DNA from: Salinimicrobium tongyeongense
GTDB lineage: Bacteria > Bacteroidota > Bacteroidia > Flavobacteriales > Flavobacteriaceae
Reading direction: 5' to 3'
Length of the DNA: 64,000 nucleotides
NCBI RefSeq assembly: GCF_026109735.1
Contig: NZ_CP069620.1
Span: 248,001 to 312,000 of the forward strand
Notes under the pieces: model-generated
The model's database searches: none
What the model was told of the DNA's origin: nothing
The model's input: only the letters and a program-made list of their open reading frames with translations
Shown: positions 35,686 through 44,020 of the stretch, in pieces
Layout: each line of letters begins with the position of its first letter
How positions within the stretch are numbered: the first letter of the stretch is position 1
Made by a program: the position numbers and the translations under genes

Positions 35686-38052
35686 CACTTTTTCAAGGTC
35701 GTCATAAGTAAAAATCTGTTCTTCGTGTTGTTCATTTTCCAAATGGTACAGCACCTCGACTCTTATGGCTTTAAGCCCAATCACCCCCTGAACATCTTCA
35801 AGTTCCAGTTTCTCTACCTTGTCACCAAGGTATTTTTTTGATTGTAGATATTTAATGTAACGCATATACTCCCTTTCATCCTTCCTGTTGGAATAAACGA
35901 TAGCAATTTTGCCCTTTTGGGTCACCCTCTCCTCAGTTCCTTTTACGTTTGCCTTGTCAATACGTTTTTTGATGATTTCATATCTTGCGTTATAGGTGCC
36001 GTCTACATCAAATTGTTTTTCATCCATCCTGTACCTTATAGACAGGGTGGTGTTGTAAACAAGGATGAGCGAGGCAGCTTCCAGCTTTAGCGGCATTCGT
36101 TCCTGGATCTGGTAAAAACGGTTTTCCATTTCACACATGGTCGTTAACTGCCACAAACGCAGATTAAAAAGATAGACCTGGTCAAAAGGTTTATTTTTTT
36201 TATTGGAGAGTGATGCCCCTATATAAATGTTGTGTTCAACACCATCTGTCTTGTACCTCTCGAAGTAATGCGGGTAGATCTCCTGGGCATCTACCTGTCG
36301 CCGGTCAATATATCGCGACATGGTACGGTTGATTTGCTGAACCGCTTCATCATAATTCTTTCGGTGATTATAAATTATACCTGTTTCAGAATTGATGTTC
36401 TTGCGGTATATTTTTACCTGCTCTTCTAAATGAGCCCCCTGCTTTTCAATATGGGCCATCACGGGGTTGATTTCCCTCTGAAGTAAATTGAATACCTTTT
36501 GTTCACTGGAGGTACTAAGGCTTCCGGCCAAATCGTCTTTAAATTCTTTTATGCGGAACTTTACCTGTTCATAGATATCAAGCTTTTCAATTTCTTCAGC
36601 TTCACATACAATGTTCTCTATGAGTTCAAGTTGATCTAGCAGATCTTTCTGAATAGCTTCATTTCGAGCTTCCGAAGAAGCCACTATATCTATCTCCCCG
36701 TATAAAGGATATACATCCTCAAAAGTGATATCTTTAAAGGAAGCAAGGCCATCCTCGTCCAGGTCTTTTATGAATTTGCGCGCCTCCTTCTCAAAAACCC
36801 ATAACACACTGGGGTGAATAGAGGTACATTCACTTTGTATAACGGCCTTTACCCGGTTCTCGAATTCAGATTTGCTGCGCTCTACTGCTGTTACTATATA
36901 CGGCAGGATATCTTCCAGTTTTGTGGCATTGATGCTGTTGAGCTCATTCTTTTCAAAAGAAACCAGCTCCATGAGCCCAAGCAAAATGTTGTTCTTGGCA
37001 ATAGGTGCAATTATGGCACTTTTGACACCTGCATCGACAAAAGATTTTATAAGCACATTTTCTGAAGCCTTATCGGCATACCTGCTAATATTGGGAATGC
37101 TGTAGTAATGCTGCTCTTCCACCAGGCTCCTGTACGCCTCCTCCCCAAGCACCTTCTTGCAGTTGAGTATTTTTTTCTTCTGAAGCAAAAAACTGGGGGA
37201 ACGATTTCCTATCATTCGCTCAAAAGTGGAGTCCTGCTCATTGTACATGGTAAATCCTACCCTAAGGTTAGGGATTTTGTAAATAGATTTAAAGATCTCT
37301 TCAAACTTTTCCATCTCTTCCTTGCCCGAAGTATTCCGCTGCAATAAGGTGGTTTTGAGATCTGAAATTGCATCGTCTACGGTAACATCGGTAAGGGTAA
37401 TGATTGTAAATCCTTTAAAAATCCAGCTGTTGAGTGGGAATTTTTCTTTCCAGAGCTTTACATTTTCAATATTCTGGATCAATTCATCAACATCTTCTTT
37501 GTTGATTTCCTTTGCATTTTTTCCCGGCTCCAGCTCCATAAAATGCGAATCCAGCTCAATTCTATAGTGCCTTAAAATGCCATTTTTGTCGGGTATATCG
37601 TAATAAAATGGCCTGGAAAAATCAATATCGTACCCATAATACCAGTTTAAAATCAGGATACAGGCATAGATGTAGTCAAGGTCTTCATTGAGGTTCCTCA
37701 TATTAAGCCTGAAGTCTTCTCCTGCCCCTGCCAGTATTTTCCGAAACTTCTGCGTAGAATTGAAAACCAGGTTATGAAAAGGTACCGAAATGGCCTTGAT
37801 CTGGGTTTCAGACAGGATTTCAGGAAAAAGGTCTTTTAATAAAATGCGGATAGGATCTTTGTAGCGATTGAGATCTTCAGAATTTACAATACCTTCTTCC
37901 AGTGCCGGAAAAGTCGATATATATTCGAGCATATTCTCCAGGTAATTTTTGGAAATGCTACTCGACTCATTTTTTAGCTGGTGGCGGTATTCTTCTATGA
38001 TCTTATGGAAACTGATCTTTATTTCCAGTGGAAACTCCTTCTGATTCTTCAT
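35602..38052 (-). CDS. Large GAF-domain protein
   Basis: An 816-residue soluble protein without signal peptide. A GAF-like module lies at roughly 290-400 (AGVKSAIIAPIAKNNILLGLMELVSF is its conserved core), after a helical N-terminal half. Long helical, acidic stretches follow (about 430-620) and a distinct C-terminal region ends in a basic tail. Proteins of this size with one GAF domain are typical of Flavobacteriia and uncharacterised. GAF domains often bind cyclic nucleotides or other small ligands. The last 27 codons overlap the HD-PycTM gene on the opposite strand, so the two transcripts collide. Confidence 0.8.
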   Translation of the reverse strand: MKNQKEFPLEIKISFHKIIEEYRHQLKNESSSISKNYLENMLEYISTFPALEEGIVNSEDLNRYKDPIRILLKDLFPEILSETQIKAISVPFHNLVFNSTQKFRKILAGAGEDFRLNMRNLNEDLDYIYACILILNWYYGYDIDFSRPFYYDIPDKNGILRHYRIELDSHFMELEPGKNAKEINKEDVDELIQNIENVKLWKEKFPLNSWIFKGFTIITLTDVTVDDAISDLKTTLLQRNTSGKEEMEKFEEIFKSIYKIPNLRVGFTMYNEQDSTFERMIGNRSPSFLLQKKKILNCKKVLGEEAYRSLVEEQHYYSIPNISRYADKASENVLIKSFVDAGVKSAIIAPIAKNNILLGLMELVSFEKNELNSINATKLEDILPYIVTAVERSKSEFENRVKAVIQSECTSIHPSVLWVFEKEARKFIKDLDEDGLASFKDITFEDVYPLYGEIDIVASSEARNEAIQKDLLDQLELIENIVCEAEEIEKLDIYEQVKFRIKEFKDDLAGSLSTSSEQKVFNLLQREINPVMAHIEKQGAHLEEQVKIYRKNINSETGIIYNHRKNYDEAVQQINRTMSRYIDRRQVDAQEIYPHYFERYKTDGVEHNIYIGASLSNKKNKPFDQVYLFNLRLWQLTTMCEMENRFYQIQERMPLKLEAASLILVYNTTLSIRYRMDEKQFDVDGTYNARYEIIKKRIDKANVKGTEERVTQKGKIAIVYSNRKDEREYMRYIKYLQSKKYLGDKVEKLELEDVQGVIGLKAIRVEVLYHLENEQHEEQIFTYDDLEKVLGKVVSGDKTEDRKNDAYHKNGVGNSQ

Positions 38053-38174
38053 GTTTTAAAATTAACCGATTTTGCATCCTGCCTTGAGGCACGGGCTCAT
38101 ATTAACATTAATTTATCTATTTGTCCCGTTTCTCTCCCCTTTCTTCCTTATTTTTGTCCAAAATGTAACAAATT

Positions 38175-39308
38175 ATGCGTAAATTTTTATTAGGCGGTTT
38201 TGTAATCTTCATGGCTGCTTGTGCAGGTGATAACGAAGGATACCGAATTAGCGGAACAGTTCAAAATGCTCAAGACGGGCAAAAGCTTATTGTTTCTGAA
38301 TTGAACGACAGCAACACCCAGGTAGTGCATATAGACACCGTAGAAATTAAAGAGGAAAAGTTTGAACTTGATTTACCCGAAAAAGACCAGCCTACCATTA
38401 GCTTCCTTAGCCTCGAAGGTACTCGTGGCAATGTGGTCTACATAGCAAACAATAGCCCTGTTGAATTCACGGTTTACCCAGATAGTATTTATTCTTCAGA
38501 AATAACCGGGGGAAAAGATAATGAAGTGCTCTCTGAATATCTTGCAAGTGTGAAAGATGTAAGCCAGAAAATGGGAAAAAACCGAAATGACCTTCGCGAG
38601 GCCATGATGAAAAAGGATTCAGCTTCACTGCAAAACCTTCAGGCATTCCAGGAACAATTATTTGAAGAGGACAAAAAGACAAAATCAAGTCTGGTTGAAT
38701 CGAATCCCAATTCTATTGTTTCTGTAATGATACTTCAGGATATGCTGAATACTTCTGCGTATTCCTCAGCCGAATTAAAAGCATTTTATGAGCAGTTAAG
38801 CCCCGAAGTAAAGGAACTTCCGCTGGCCAAAATAGTAAAAACAAGGCTTGACAAGATGAGCAAGACTGCGGTAGGCAGCAAAGCACCCGAGTTTAGTGCG
38901 CCCACCCCCGAAGGAAATGAGCTCGCTCTTAGTGAAGCGCTTGGAAAAGTGACCCTTGTAGATTTTTGGGCTTCATGGTGTAAGCCCTGTAGAGTTGAGA
39001 ACCCCAACATTGTGGAGGTCTACAAGAAATATCACGACCAGGGATTTAACATAATCCAGGTTTCCCTTGACCGCCCCGGCCAAAAAGACAAATGGATACA
39101 GGCTATTGAAGATGATAACCTGGGGGAATGGAATCACGTTTCAAACCTGATGTTCTGGCAGGATCCTGTTGCGGTTGATTATGGTATCCGTGCTATTCCT
39201 GCAGCATTTTTACTCGATGAAAAGGGAAACATCATTGCCAAAAATCTAAGAGGTGAAGCCCTGGGAGCAAAGGTGGAAGAAGTTCTGAATGGTTCTTCAG
39301 CAAATTAG
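38175..39308 (+). CDS. TlpA-like thioredoxin lipoprotein with DUF4369
   Basis: A 377-residue lipoprotein (lipobox FMAAC, Cys16). An N-terminal DUF4369 domain (about 22-125, YRISGTVQNAQDGQKLIV) is followed by a helical linker and a thioredoxin-fold TlpA/ResA domain from about 235 with FWASWCKPC, the redox pair being Cys269/Cys272, and a cis-Pro in IRAIPAAFLL. It likely reduces or isomerises disulfides at the periplasmic face of a membrane. It has its own terminator, shared with the convergent SIMPL gene. Confidence 0.92.
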   Translation: MRKFLLGGFVIFMAACAGDNEGYRISGTVQNAQDGQKLIVSELNDSNTQVVHIDTVEIKEEKFELDLPEKDQPTISFLSLEGTRGNVVYIANNSPVEFTVYPDSIYSSEITGGKDNEVLSEYLASVKDVSQKMGKNRNDLREAMMKKDSASLQNLQAFQEQLFEEDKKTKSSLVESNPNSIVSVMILQDMLNTSAYSSAELKAFYEQLSPEVKELPLAKIVKTRLDKMSKTAVGSKAPEFSAPTPEGNELALSEALGKVTLVDFWASWCKPCRVENPNIVEVYKKYHDQGFNIIQVSLDRPGQKDKWIQAIEDDNLGEWNHVSNLMFWQDPVAVDYGIRAIPAAFLLDEKGNIIAKNLRGEALGAKVEEVLNGSSAN

Positions 39309-39326
39309 TACCTGACAAATAATTAT

Positions 39327-39362
39327 AAAAAGAGGGAACCAAAAAATGGTTCCCTTTTTTTA
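39327..39362. terminator. Bidirectional terminator
   Basis: Arms GGGAACCA (39334-39341) and TGGTTCCC (39347-39354) pair perfectly, extended by flanking A and T tracts on both sides, so it can stop both the tlpA-like (+) and SIMPL (-) transcripts. Confidence 0.85.
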
Positions 39363-39376
39363 TTGATTTTTTTAAA

Positions 39377-40051
39377 TTAATTTAGCTGAAAATCAACGTT
39401 TACCTTAACGGTCACTTCCATTTCACCCGGGGCAATGCTTTGCTGCCCAGAAGTATCTGCTTTCATTTCCATCATCCTGTAGACCGGCTGATAGTTGTCT
39501 GTTTGCATTTCATTGATATGAATTGCTTTTCCGGCCTTTTGCCCTAAAGCAGATGCGTATTCTTCAGCTTTCATTTTGGCATCCAAAACTGCCTTTTTTC
39601 GGGCTTCAGACTGTAACTGGTCTTTTTTGGAGGTCATGAATTCAATGCCGTCAATCCTGTTAAGTCCTGAATCTAATAAACCCGACATGATCTTTTCATA
39701 AGCCTTCAGGTTGGTCAATTCAATAGAAATTGCCTGGTTTGCAGAGTACATGGTATCTTGCGTGTTGTAGTTGACCTCCTTGTTGAGCCTGATGTATTCA
39801 GTTTGAATATGTTTTGACACCACCCCCTGGGATTTCAGATATTTAATGACCTGATCTACAACTTTATCATTTTTACGCTTCACTTCAGCAGCCGTTTTCC
39901 CGGTATGTTCAATCCTCGATTTGATAAGGACCTTATCGGGTACAACATTTACGGTTCCGGTACCTAATACGGAAATGGATGGAAAAGGCTGGTCTTGTGC
40001 GAAGCCTACAGAGTAGCCAAAAATGGCAATTAAAAGGAGAAACTTTTTCAT
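39377..40051 (-). CDS. SIMPL (DUF541) domain secreted protein
   Basis: A protein of about 224 residues with a signal peptide (MKKFLLLIAIFGYSVGFAQD), followed by the SIMPL/DUF541 domain (ISVLGTGTVNVVPDKVLIK). Family members are periplasmic or outer-membrane proteins found in many bacteria, sometimes linked to oxidative stress, with unclear biochemistry. I place the start at the ATG at 40049-40051, where the signal peptide begins. The frame opens 14 codons earlier. It lies about 45 bp downstream of the rhomboid gene, same strand. Confidence 0.88.
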   Translation of the reverse strand: MKKFLLLIAIFGYSVGFAQDQPFPSISVLGTGTVNVVPDKVLIKSRIEHTGKTAAEVKRKNDKVVDQVIKYLKSQGVVSKHIQTEYIRLNKEVNYNTQDTMYSANQAISIELTNLKAYEKIMSGLLDSGLNRIDGIEFMTSKKDQLQSEARKKAVLDAKMKAEEYASALGQKAGKAIHINEMQTDNYQPVYRMMEMKADTSGQQSIAPGEMEVTVKVNVDFQLN

Positions 40052-40095
40052 AATTTTCACGGTTTTAGAACGGGTTTTCAAATTCAGTGCCAATG

Positions 40096-40746
40096 TCAGA
40101 ATTTCCCCGATTTTTGTAGGAAAAATAACAGAACAATGGGAATTGCAAGCAAGATCACCATAAACAGGCTGGTCACGAACAGTTGCGGCACCAGTAATAA
40201 GGTTAAAATATAACCTCCCACAGCTCCACCAAAGTGTGCGTCATGCCCAATGTTTCCAATCCGGTTTTTCATTCCGTAGATTGAGTAAAGCATGTATCCA
40301 ATCCCAAAAACATAGGCCGGAATGGGAATTGGGATAAAAAACATGTAAAGGCTCATATCCGGGTACAGGAGAATGGCAGCATAAATGATCCCCGAAACAG
40401 CCCCACTGGCCCCTACCGCGTTGTATTGATATTCGTCTTTATGAAAATAGTAAGACAACAGGTTGCCAAGTAAAAGACTTGCAAGATAGATCAATAAGAA
40501 GCTGACACTTCCCAGAGAGCCAATCACAACATCGGCAAAAAAGAAAAGGGTGAGCATATTCAAAAAAAGATGGGCAGTATCTACATGCAGAAAGCCCGAA
40601 GTAAGCACCCTTATCTTCTCCCCCCGTTTTACGGCTGCCGAGTTGAACTTGTACTTTTCAAAAAAAGACTGGTCGTTAAAACCTTTATAAGAAAAAATTA
40701 TGTTTACTGCTATGACTACGAGTGTAACCAGGTCGAAATCTCCCAT
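40096..40746 (-). CDS. Rhomboid-family intramembrane serine protease
   Basis: A 216-residue polytopic protein with about six hydrophobic helices. The catalytic Ser114 lies in GASGAVSG (112-119) and the His171 in GHDAHFGGAVGG (167-178), the standard dyad; HLFLNMLTLFFF is the conserved oxyanion-side helix. It cleaves membrane-embedded substrates. It is divergent from the LpxL-like gene, with two back-to-back -7 boxes in the 54-bp gap. Confidence 0.93.
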   Translation of the reverse strand: MGDFDLVTLVVIAVNIIFSYKGFNDQSFFEKYKFNSAAVKRGEKIRVLTSGFLHVDTAHLFLNMLTLFFFADVVIGSLGSVSFLLIYLASLLLGNLLSYYFHKDEYQYNAVGASGAVSGIIYAAILLYPDMSLYMFFIPIPIPAYVFGIGYMLYSIYGMKNRIGNIGHDAHFGGAVGGYILTLLLVPQLFVTSLFMVILLAIPIVLLFFLQKSGKF

Positions 40747-40765
40747 TAATGCAAAAATTTAGTTC

Positions 40766-40784
40766 CAAATATACCATATATTTG
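40766..40784. promoter_or_regulatory. Back-to-back divergent -7 boxes
   Basis: CAAATATA (40766-40773) is TATATTTG on the minus strand for the rhomboid gene, and TATATTTG (40777-40784) on the plus strand serves the acyltransferase gene. They form a perfect 8-bp inverted repeat around CCA. Predicted leaders would be very short (about 10-15 bases) in both directions. No clear TTG at -33 on either strand. Confidence 0.55.
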
Positions 40785-40800
40785 CCTAAATGACTTTTGC

Positions 40801-41709
40801 ATGCAGTGTTTAGTTTTCTGGCTGGCCTACCCGTTTTTATGGCTTATTTCCATCCTCCCTTTCAGGCTCTTCTACCTCTTTTCTGATGTTGTATTTTTTA
40901 TTGTGTACTACATCGCCAGATACAGAAGAAAAACTGTAAGTGAAAATCTACGGCTGGTATTTCCCGAAAAATCTGAAGCTGAAATTAAAAAGATCAGGAA
41001 ACAGTTTTTCCACCACATGGTTGACATGTTTTTGGAAATGATAAAAAGCCTATCTATTACAGACGAAGAGCTGAAAAAGCGGTTTTCTTTTACTAATCCT
41101 GAAGAGATTGAGAAAATAAATAAAATGGATAAAAGCATACTCCTGGCCTGCGGACATTACGCCAGCTATGAGTGGATGACGGCTCTTGAACTCTACGGCC
41201 TTGAGCATAAGAGTTTCGGAGTGTACAAAAAAATAAAGAATCGCTATTTTGACCAGCTTATCAAAGACATTAGGGGTCGCTACAGCACTGTGCTAATTCC
41301 TTCGAGTAAGGCGACCAAGACCATTACCGACAATGAACAAAATGGAATACGCGGAATATATGGCATGATTGCCGATCAATCTCCCAAACTGGGGCGTGCC
41401 AGGGCATGGGTCAATTTCATGGGGATTAACGCCCCGGCTTTTATGGGACTTGAAAAATTATCGCGCTCCCTGGATATGGCCGTGGTCTACCTTCATGTGG
41501 AAAAAATTAAAAGAGGCTACTACGTAGCCTCCTTTAAAACCATTTCATACACCCCGGTCCAGGAACCCGAGTATTTTATTACCCGTACCTACTTCAACCA
41601 CCTGGAAGAACAAATAAGACGGGAACCCCGTTATTACCTCTGGACCCATAAAAGGTGGAAACACCGCAATGCCCCCATCCCCCATGATGCCGTGGTGATT
41701 AAAGATTAG
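40801..41709 (+). CDS. Lipid A / lysophospholipid acyltransferase (LpxL/HtrB family)
   Basis: A 302-residue inner-membrane acyltransferase. The N-terminal membrane anchor (FWLAYPFLWLISILPFRLFYLF) is followed by LLACGHYASYEWM, which holds the HxxxxE-type catalytic motif (His, then Glu five residues later), and by the Gln-Ser segment IADQSPKLGRARAWVNFMG. It adds a late acyl chain to lipid A or a related lipid. It overlaps the convergent glmM by 11 bp. Confidence 0.9.
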   Translation: MQCLVFWLAYPFLWLISILPFRLFYLFSDVVFFIVYYIARYRRKTVSENLRLVFPEKSEAEIKKIRKQFFHHMVDMFLEMIKSLSITDEELKKRFSFTNPEEIEKINKMDKSILLACGHYASYEWMTALELYGLEHKSFGVYKKIKNRYFDQLIKDIRGRYSTVLIPSSKATKTITDNEQNGIRGIYGMIADQSPKLGRARAWVNFMGINAPAFMGLEKLSRSLDMAVVYLHVEKIKRGYYVASFKTISYTPVQEPEYFITRTYFNHLEEQIRREPRYYLWTHKRWKHRNAPIPHDAVVIKD

Positions 41710-43087
41710 CGATCTTCTTTATTTCAGCAATCATTGCTTCGGCCACTTCATCTGCCTGCTGCTGACTTTTAGCTTCAGTATAAATCCTGATGATGGGCTC
41801 TGTATTCGATTTTCTCAGGTGCACCCAATGTTCAGCAAAATCTATTTTAACACCATCTACAGTGCTCACCTGTTCTCCCGAATATTTTTTCGCCACCAGC
41901 TTCAAAATATTATCTACATCAAGCTGAGGGGTGAGTTCGATTTTATTTTTACTCATAAAATAAGCAGGATAGGTCTTCCGGAGTTCAGAAACCTTCATTT
42001 TCTTTTCGGCCAAAAAGCTTAGAAAAAGCCCCACTCCTACCAGGCTATCCCTTCCGTAGTGCAATTCGGGATAAATGATTCCGCCATTACCCTCACCGCC
42101 AATCACGGCATTGTTCTGCTTCATCAGCTCAACCACGTTTACTTCCCCCACGGCACTTGCTGCATAAGTAGCCCCATGTTTTTGGGTCACATCGCGCAGG
42201 GCACGCGAAGAAGAAAGGTTACTCACAGTATTTCCGGGGGTTTTACCCAGCACATAATCTGCACAGGCCACCAGAGTGTATTCTTCTCCAAACATTTCGC
42301 CTTCTTCGGTGATAAATGCAAGCCTGTCAACATCAGGATCTACCACAATTCCCAGGTCTGCCTTTCTGCTTTTAACAAGTTCGCAGATTTCAGAAAGGTG
42401 TTCTTTCAAAGGTTCAGGGTTGTGCGGAAAATCACCTGTGGGTTCGCAGTAGAGCTCCACCACTTCTACACCCAACCTCTTCAAAAGTTTGGGAATGGCA
42501 ATGCCCCCCGTAGAATTCACCCCGTCAACGGCAACTGTAAAGCCTGCTTCAGCAATTTTCCTGGCATCAACCAATGGCAGCATCACCACTTCTTCAATAT
42601 GAGTATCTATGTAATGATCTACTTTTGTCACTTTTCCAAGGTCATCGACAGCTGCAAAAGAAAAATCGGCTTTTTCAGCAATTTCAAGGATCTCTGCACC
42701 GTCATCTCCACTTAAAAATTCGCCTTTTTCATTTAGCAGTTTTAAAGCATTCCATTGTTTTGGGTTGTGACTGGCGGTAAGGATAATTCCGCCTTCGGCT
42801 TTCTCCATAGGAACTGCAACTTCTACCGTGGGGGTGGTAGAAAGATCAAGATCAATCACATTAATTCCCAGCCCGGTAAGTGTGTTCATTACAAGTTGCT
42901 GGATCATATGCCCCGAAATCCTTGCATCGCGGCCCACTACCACATTGATCTTTTTATCTTCATGGCGCTGTTTAAGCCAGCTGCCATATGCAGCGGCAAA
43001 TTTCACAGCATCAATTGGGGTAAGGTTTTCTGAAGGTTTCCCCCCAATGGTACCCCTAATTCCTGAAATAGATTTTATTAATGTCAT
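41699..43087 (-). CDS. glmM: Phosphoglucosamine mutase
   Basis: A 462-residue phosphohexomutase. TASHNP with the phospho-Ser106, DPDVDRLAF for Mg binding, GEGNGG for sugar binding and a C-terminal RKSNTEPIIRIY phosphate-binding loop are all present. It converts GlcN-6-P to GlcN-1-P, which supplies UDP-GlcNAc and could feed the GlcN-1-P-dependent guanylyltransferase of the legionaminic route. A phosphomannomutase is the alternative within the superfamily. Confidence 0.88.
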   Translation of the reverse strand: MTLIKSISGIRGTIGGKPSENLTPIDAVKFAAAYGSWLKQRHEDKKINVVVGRDARISGHMIQQLVMNTLTGLGINVIDLDLSTTPTVEVAVPMEKAEGGIILTASHNPKQWNALKLLNEKGEFLSGDDGAEILEIAEKADFSFAAVDDLGKVTKVDHYIDTHIEEVVMLPLVDARKIAEAGFTVAVDGVNSTGGIAIPKLLKRLGVEVVELYCEPTGDFPHNPEPLKEHLSEICELVKSRKADLGIVVDPDVDRLAFITEEGEMFGEEYTLVACADYVLGKTPGNTVSNLSSSRALRDVTQKHGATYAASAVGEVNVVELMKQNNAVIGGEGNGGIIYPELHYGRDSLVGVGLFLSFLAEKKMKVSELRKTYPAYFMSKNKIELTPQLDVDNILKLVAKKYSGEQVSTVDGVKIDFAEHWVHLRKSNTEPIIRIYTEAKSQQQADEVAEAMIAEIKKIANL

Positions 43088-43110
43088 ACGTTAATTTTCA
43101 AAAGTGTTGT

Positions 43111-43127
43111 CAAAAATGGCATTTTTG
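43111..43127. repeat. Dispersed palindrome CAAAAATGGCATTTTTG, copy 1
   Basis: A 17-bp palindrome with 8-bp arms around a central G. It lies in the 152-bp divergent gap between glmM and acpH. Closely related copies lie at 43828-43848 and 54282-54297, and decayed ones in 30185-30716. Confidence 0.6.
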
Positions 43128-43239
43128 GAACCTCTTTTTCTGCGGAAATTCTAAAAAAGCTGTACAAAGATACTCTCCTTCTGAAGCCTTCCCAAACCTT
43201 AACAAAATTTAAACATCCAGATTAAGTACCTTAGCACAA

Positions 43240-43824
43240 ATGAACTTTCTTGCCCATATATACCTCTCGGGAGATAATGACGATATTTGCCTGGGAAATT
43301 TTATCGCCGATTCCATAAAAGGAAAAAAGTACCTGGAGTTTCCTTCCGAAGTTCAAAAAGGGGTCCTTCTTCACCGGGCGATTGACTCCTACACCGATTC
43401 TCACCCCATAGTGAGGAAAAGCACCGCTAAATTGCATAAAAATTACAGTCACTACAGCGGGGTTATTGTAGATATTTTTTACGATCACTTCCTCGCTTCC
43501 CGCTGGGAAGATTACAGTGAAGTTCCGCTTGAAAATTTTGTGGCAGATTTCTATAAGCTCCTCAAGCAGAGATTTGAGGTATTACCCGCCCCCATTCAAA
43601 ACTTCCTGCCTTACATGGTTTCTGAAAACTGGCTTTTAAGCTATGCGAGCATTGAAGGAATTGCCCGAATTCTCTATCAAATGAACCTAAGGACAAAAAA
43701 CATTGTGCGAATGGATCGCGCCGTGAATGAATTGAAGGAATATTACGAAGAATTTTCGGAAGAGTTTACAGCATTTTTCCCACAACTTCAGGAATACTCC
43801 CATCAGCAGGTTTCTTCTCTGTAG
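43240..43824 (+). CDS. acpH: Acyl-carrier-protein phosphodiesterase
   Basis: A 194-residue AcpH-like hydrolase of the HD-like fold. It begins MNFLAHIYLS and carries GNFIADSIKG, LHRAIDSYTDSHP and YDHFLASRW, the metal-binding His/Asp clusters of the family. It removes 4'-phosphopantetheine from ACP. The family is common as a stand-alone gene in Flavobacteriia. The palindrome at 43828 starts 3 bp after its stop. Confidence 0.9.
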   Translation: MNFLAHIYLSGDNDDICLGNFIADSIKGKKYLEFPSEVQKGVLLHRAIDSYTDSHPIVRKSTAKLHKNYSHYSGVIVDIFYDHFLASRWEDYSEVPLENFVADFYKLLKQRFEVLPAPIQNFLPYMVSENWLLSYASIEGIARILYQMNLRTKNIVRMDRAVNELKEYYEEFSEEFTAFFPQLQEYSHQQVSSL

Positions 43825-43827
43825 CAC

Positions 43828-43848
43828 CTCAAAAATGGCATTTTTGAG
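43828..43848. repeat. Dispersed palindrome, longest copy
   Basis: Perfect 10-bp arms, CTCAAAAATG and CATTTTTGAG, around a central G, placed directly behind the acpH stop. Could serve as a weak terminator or be a protein-binding site. Confidence 0.6.
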
Positions 43849-43957
43849 CAGGCTTTAATAAACGCGTGACTGGCTGAATTCTTTTAGAAAGATAGAGTTA
43901 CAAAAAGGTCGTTTTTAGATCCTCTCAGGATATTATAGAAGCGATTAAGTCTGGACC

Positions 43958-43992
43958 AAAAAAAGAAGAGGCCGCCTTTACAGGCAGCCTCT
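43958..43992 (-). terminator. Terminator of the VWA lipoprotein gene
   Basis: On the minus strand AGAGGCTGCC and GGCGGCCTCT (one mismatch) form a stem with a TGTAAA loop, followed by a T7 run (A7 at 43958-43964 on the plus strand). It lies 28 bp after the gene stop. Confidence 0.85.
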
Positions 43993-44020
43993 GCTTAATC
44001 TGGTTTAAAAATCAGTAACT

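Noticed and set aside
42059-42715. 218-residue open frame on the plus strand inside glmM
   Set aside because: Fully antisense to a gene with all catalytic motifs; the translated sequence is Cys/His/Phe-rich noise with no family resemblance.
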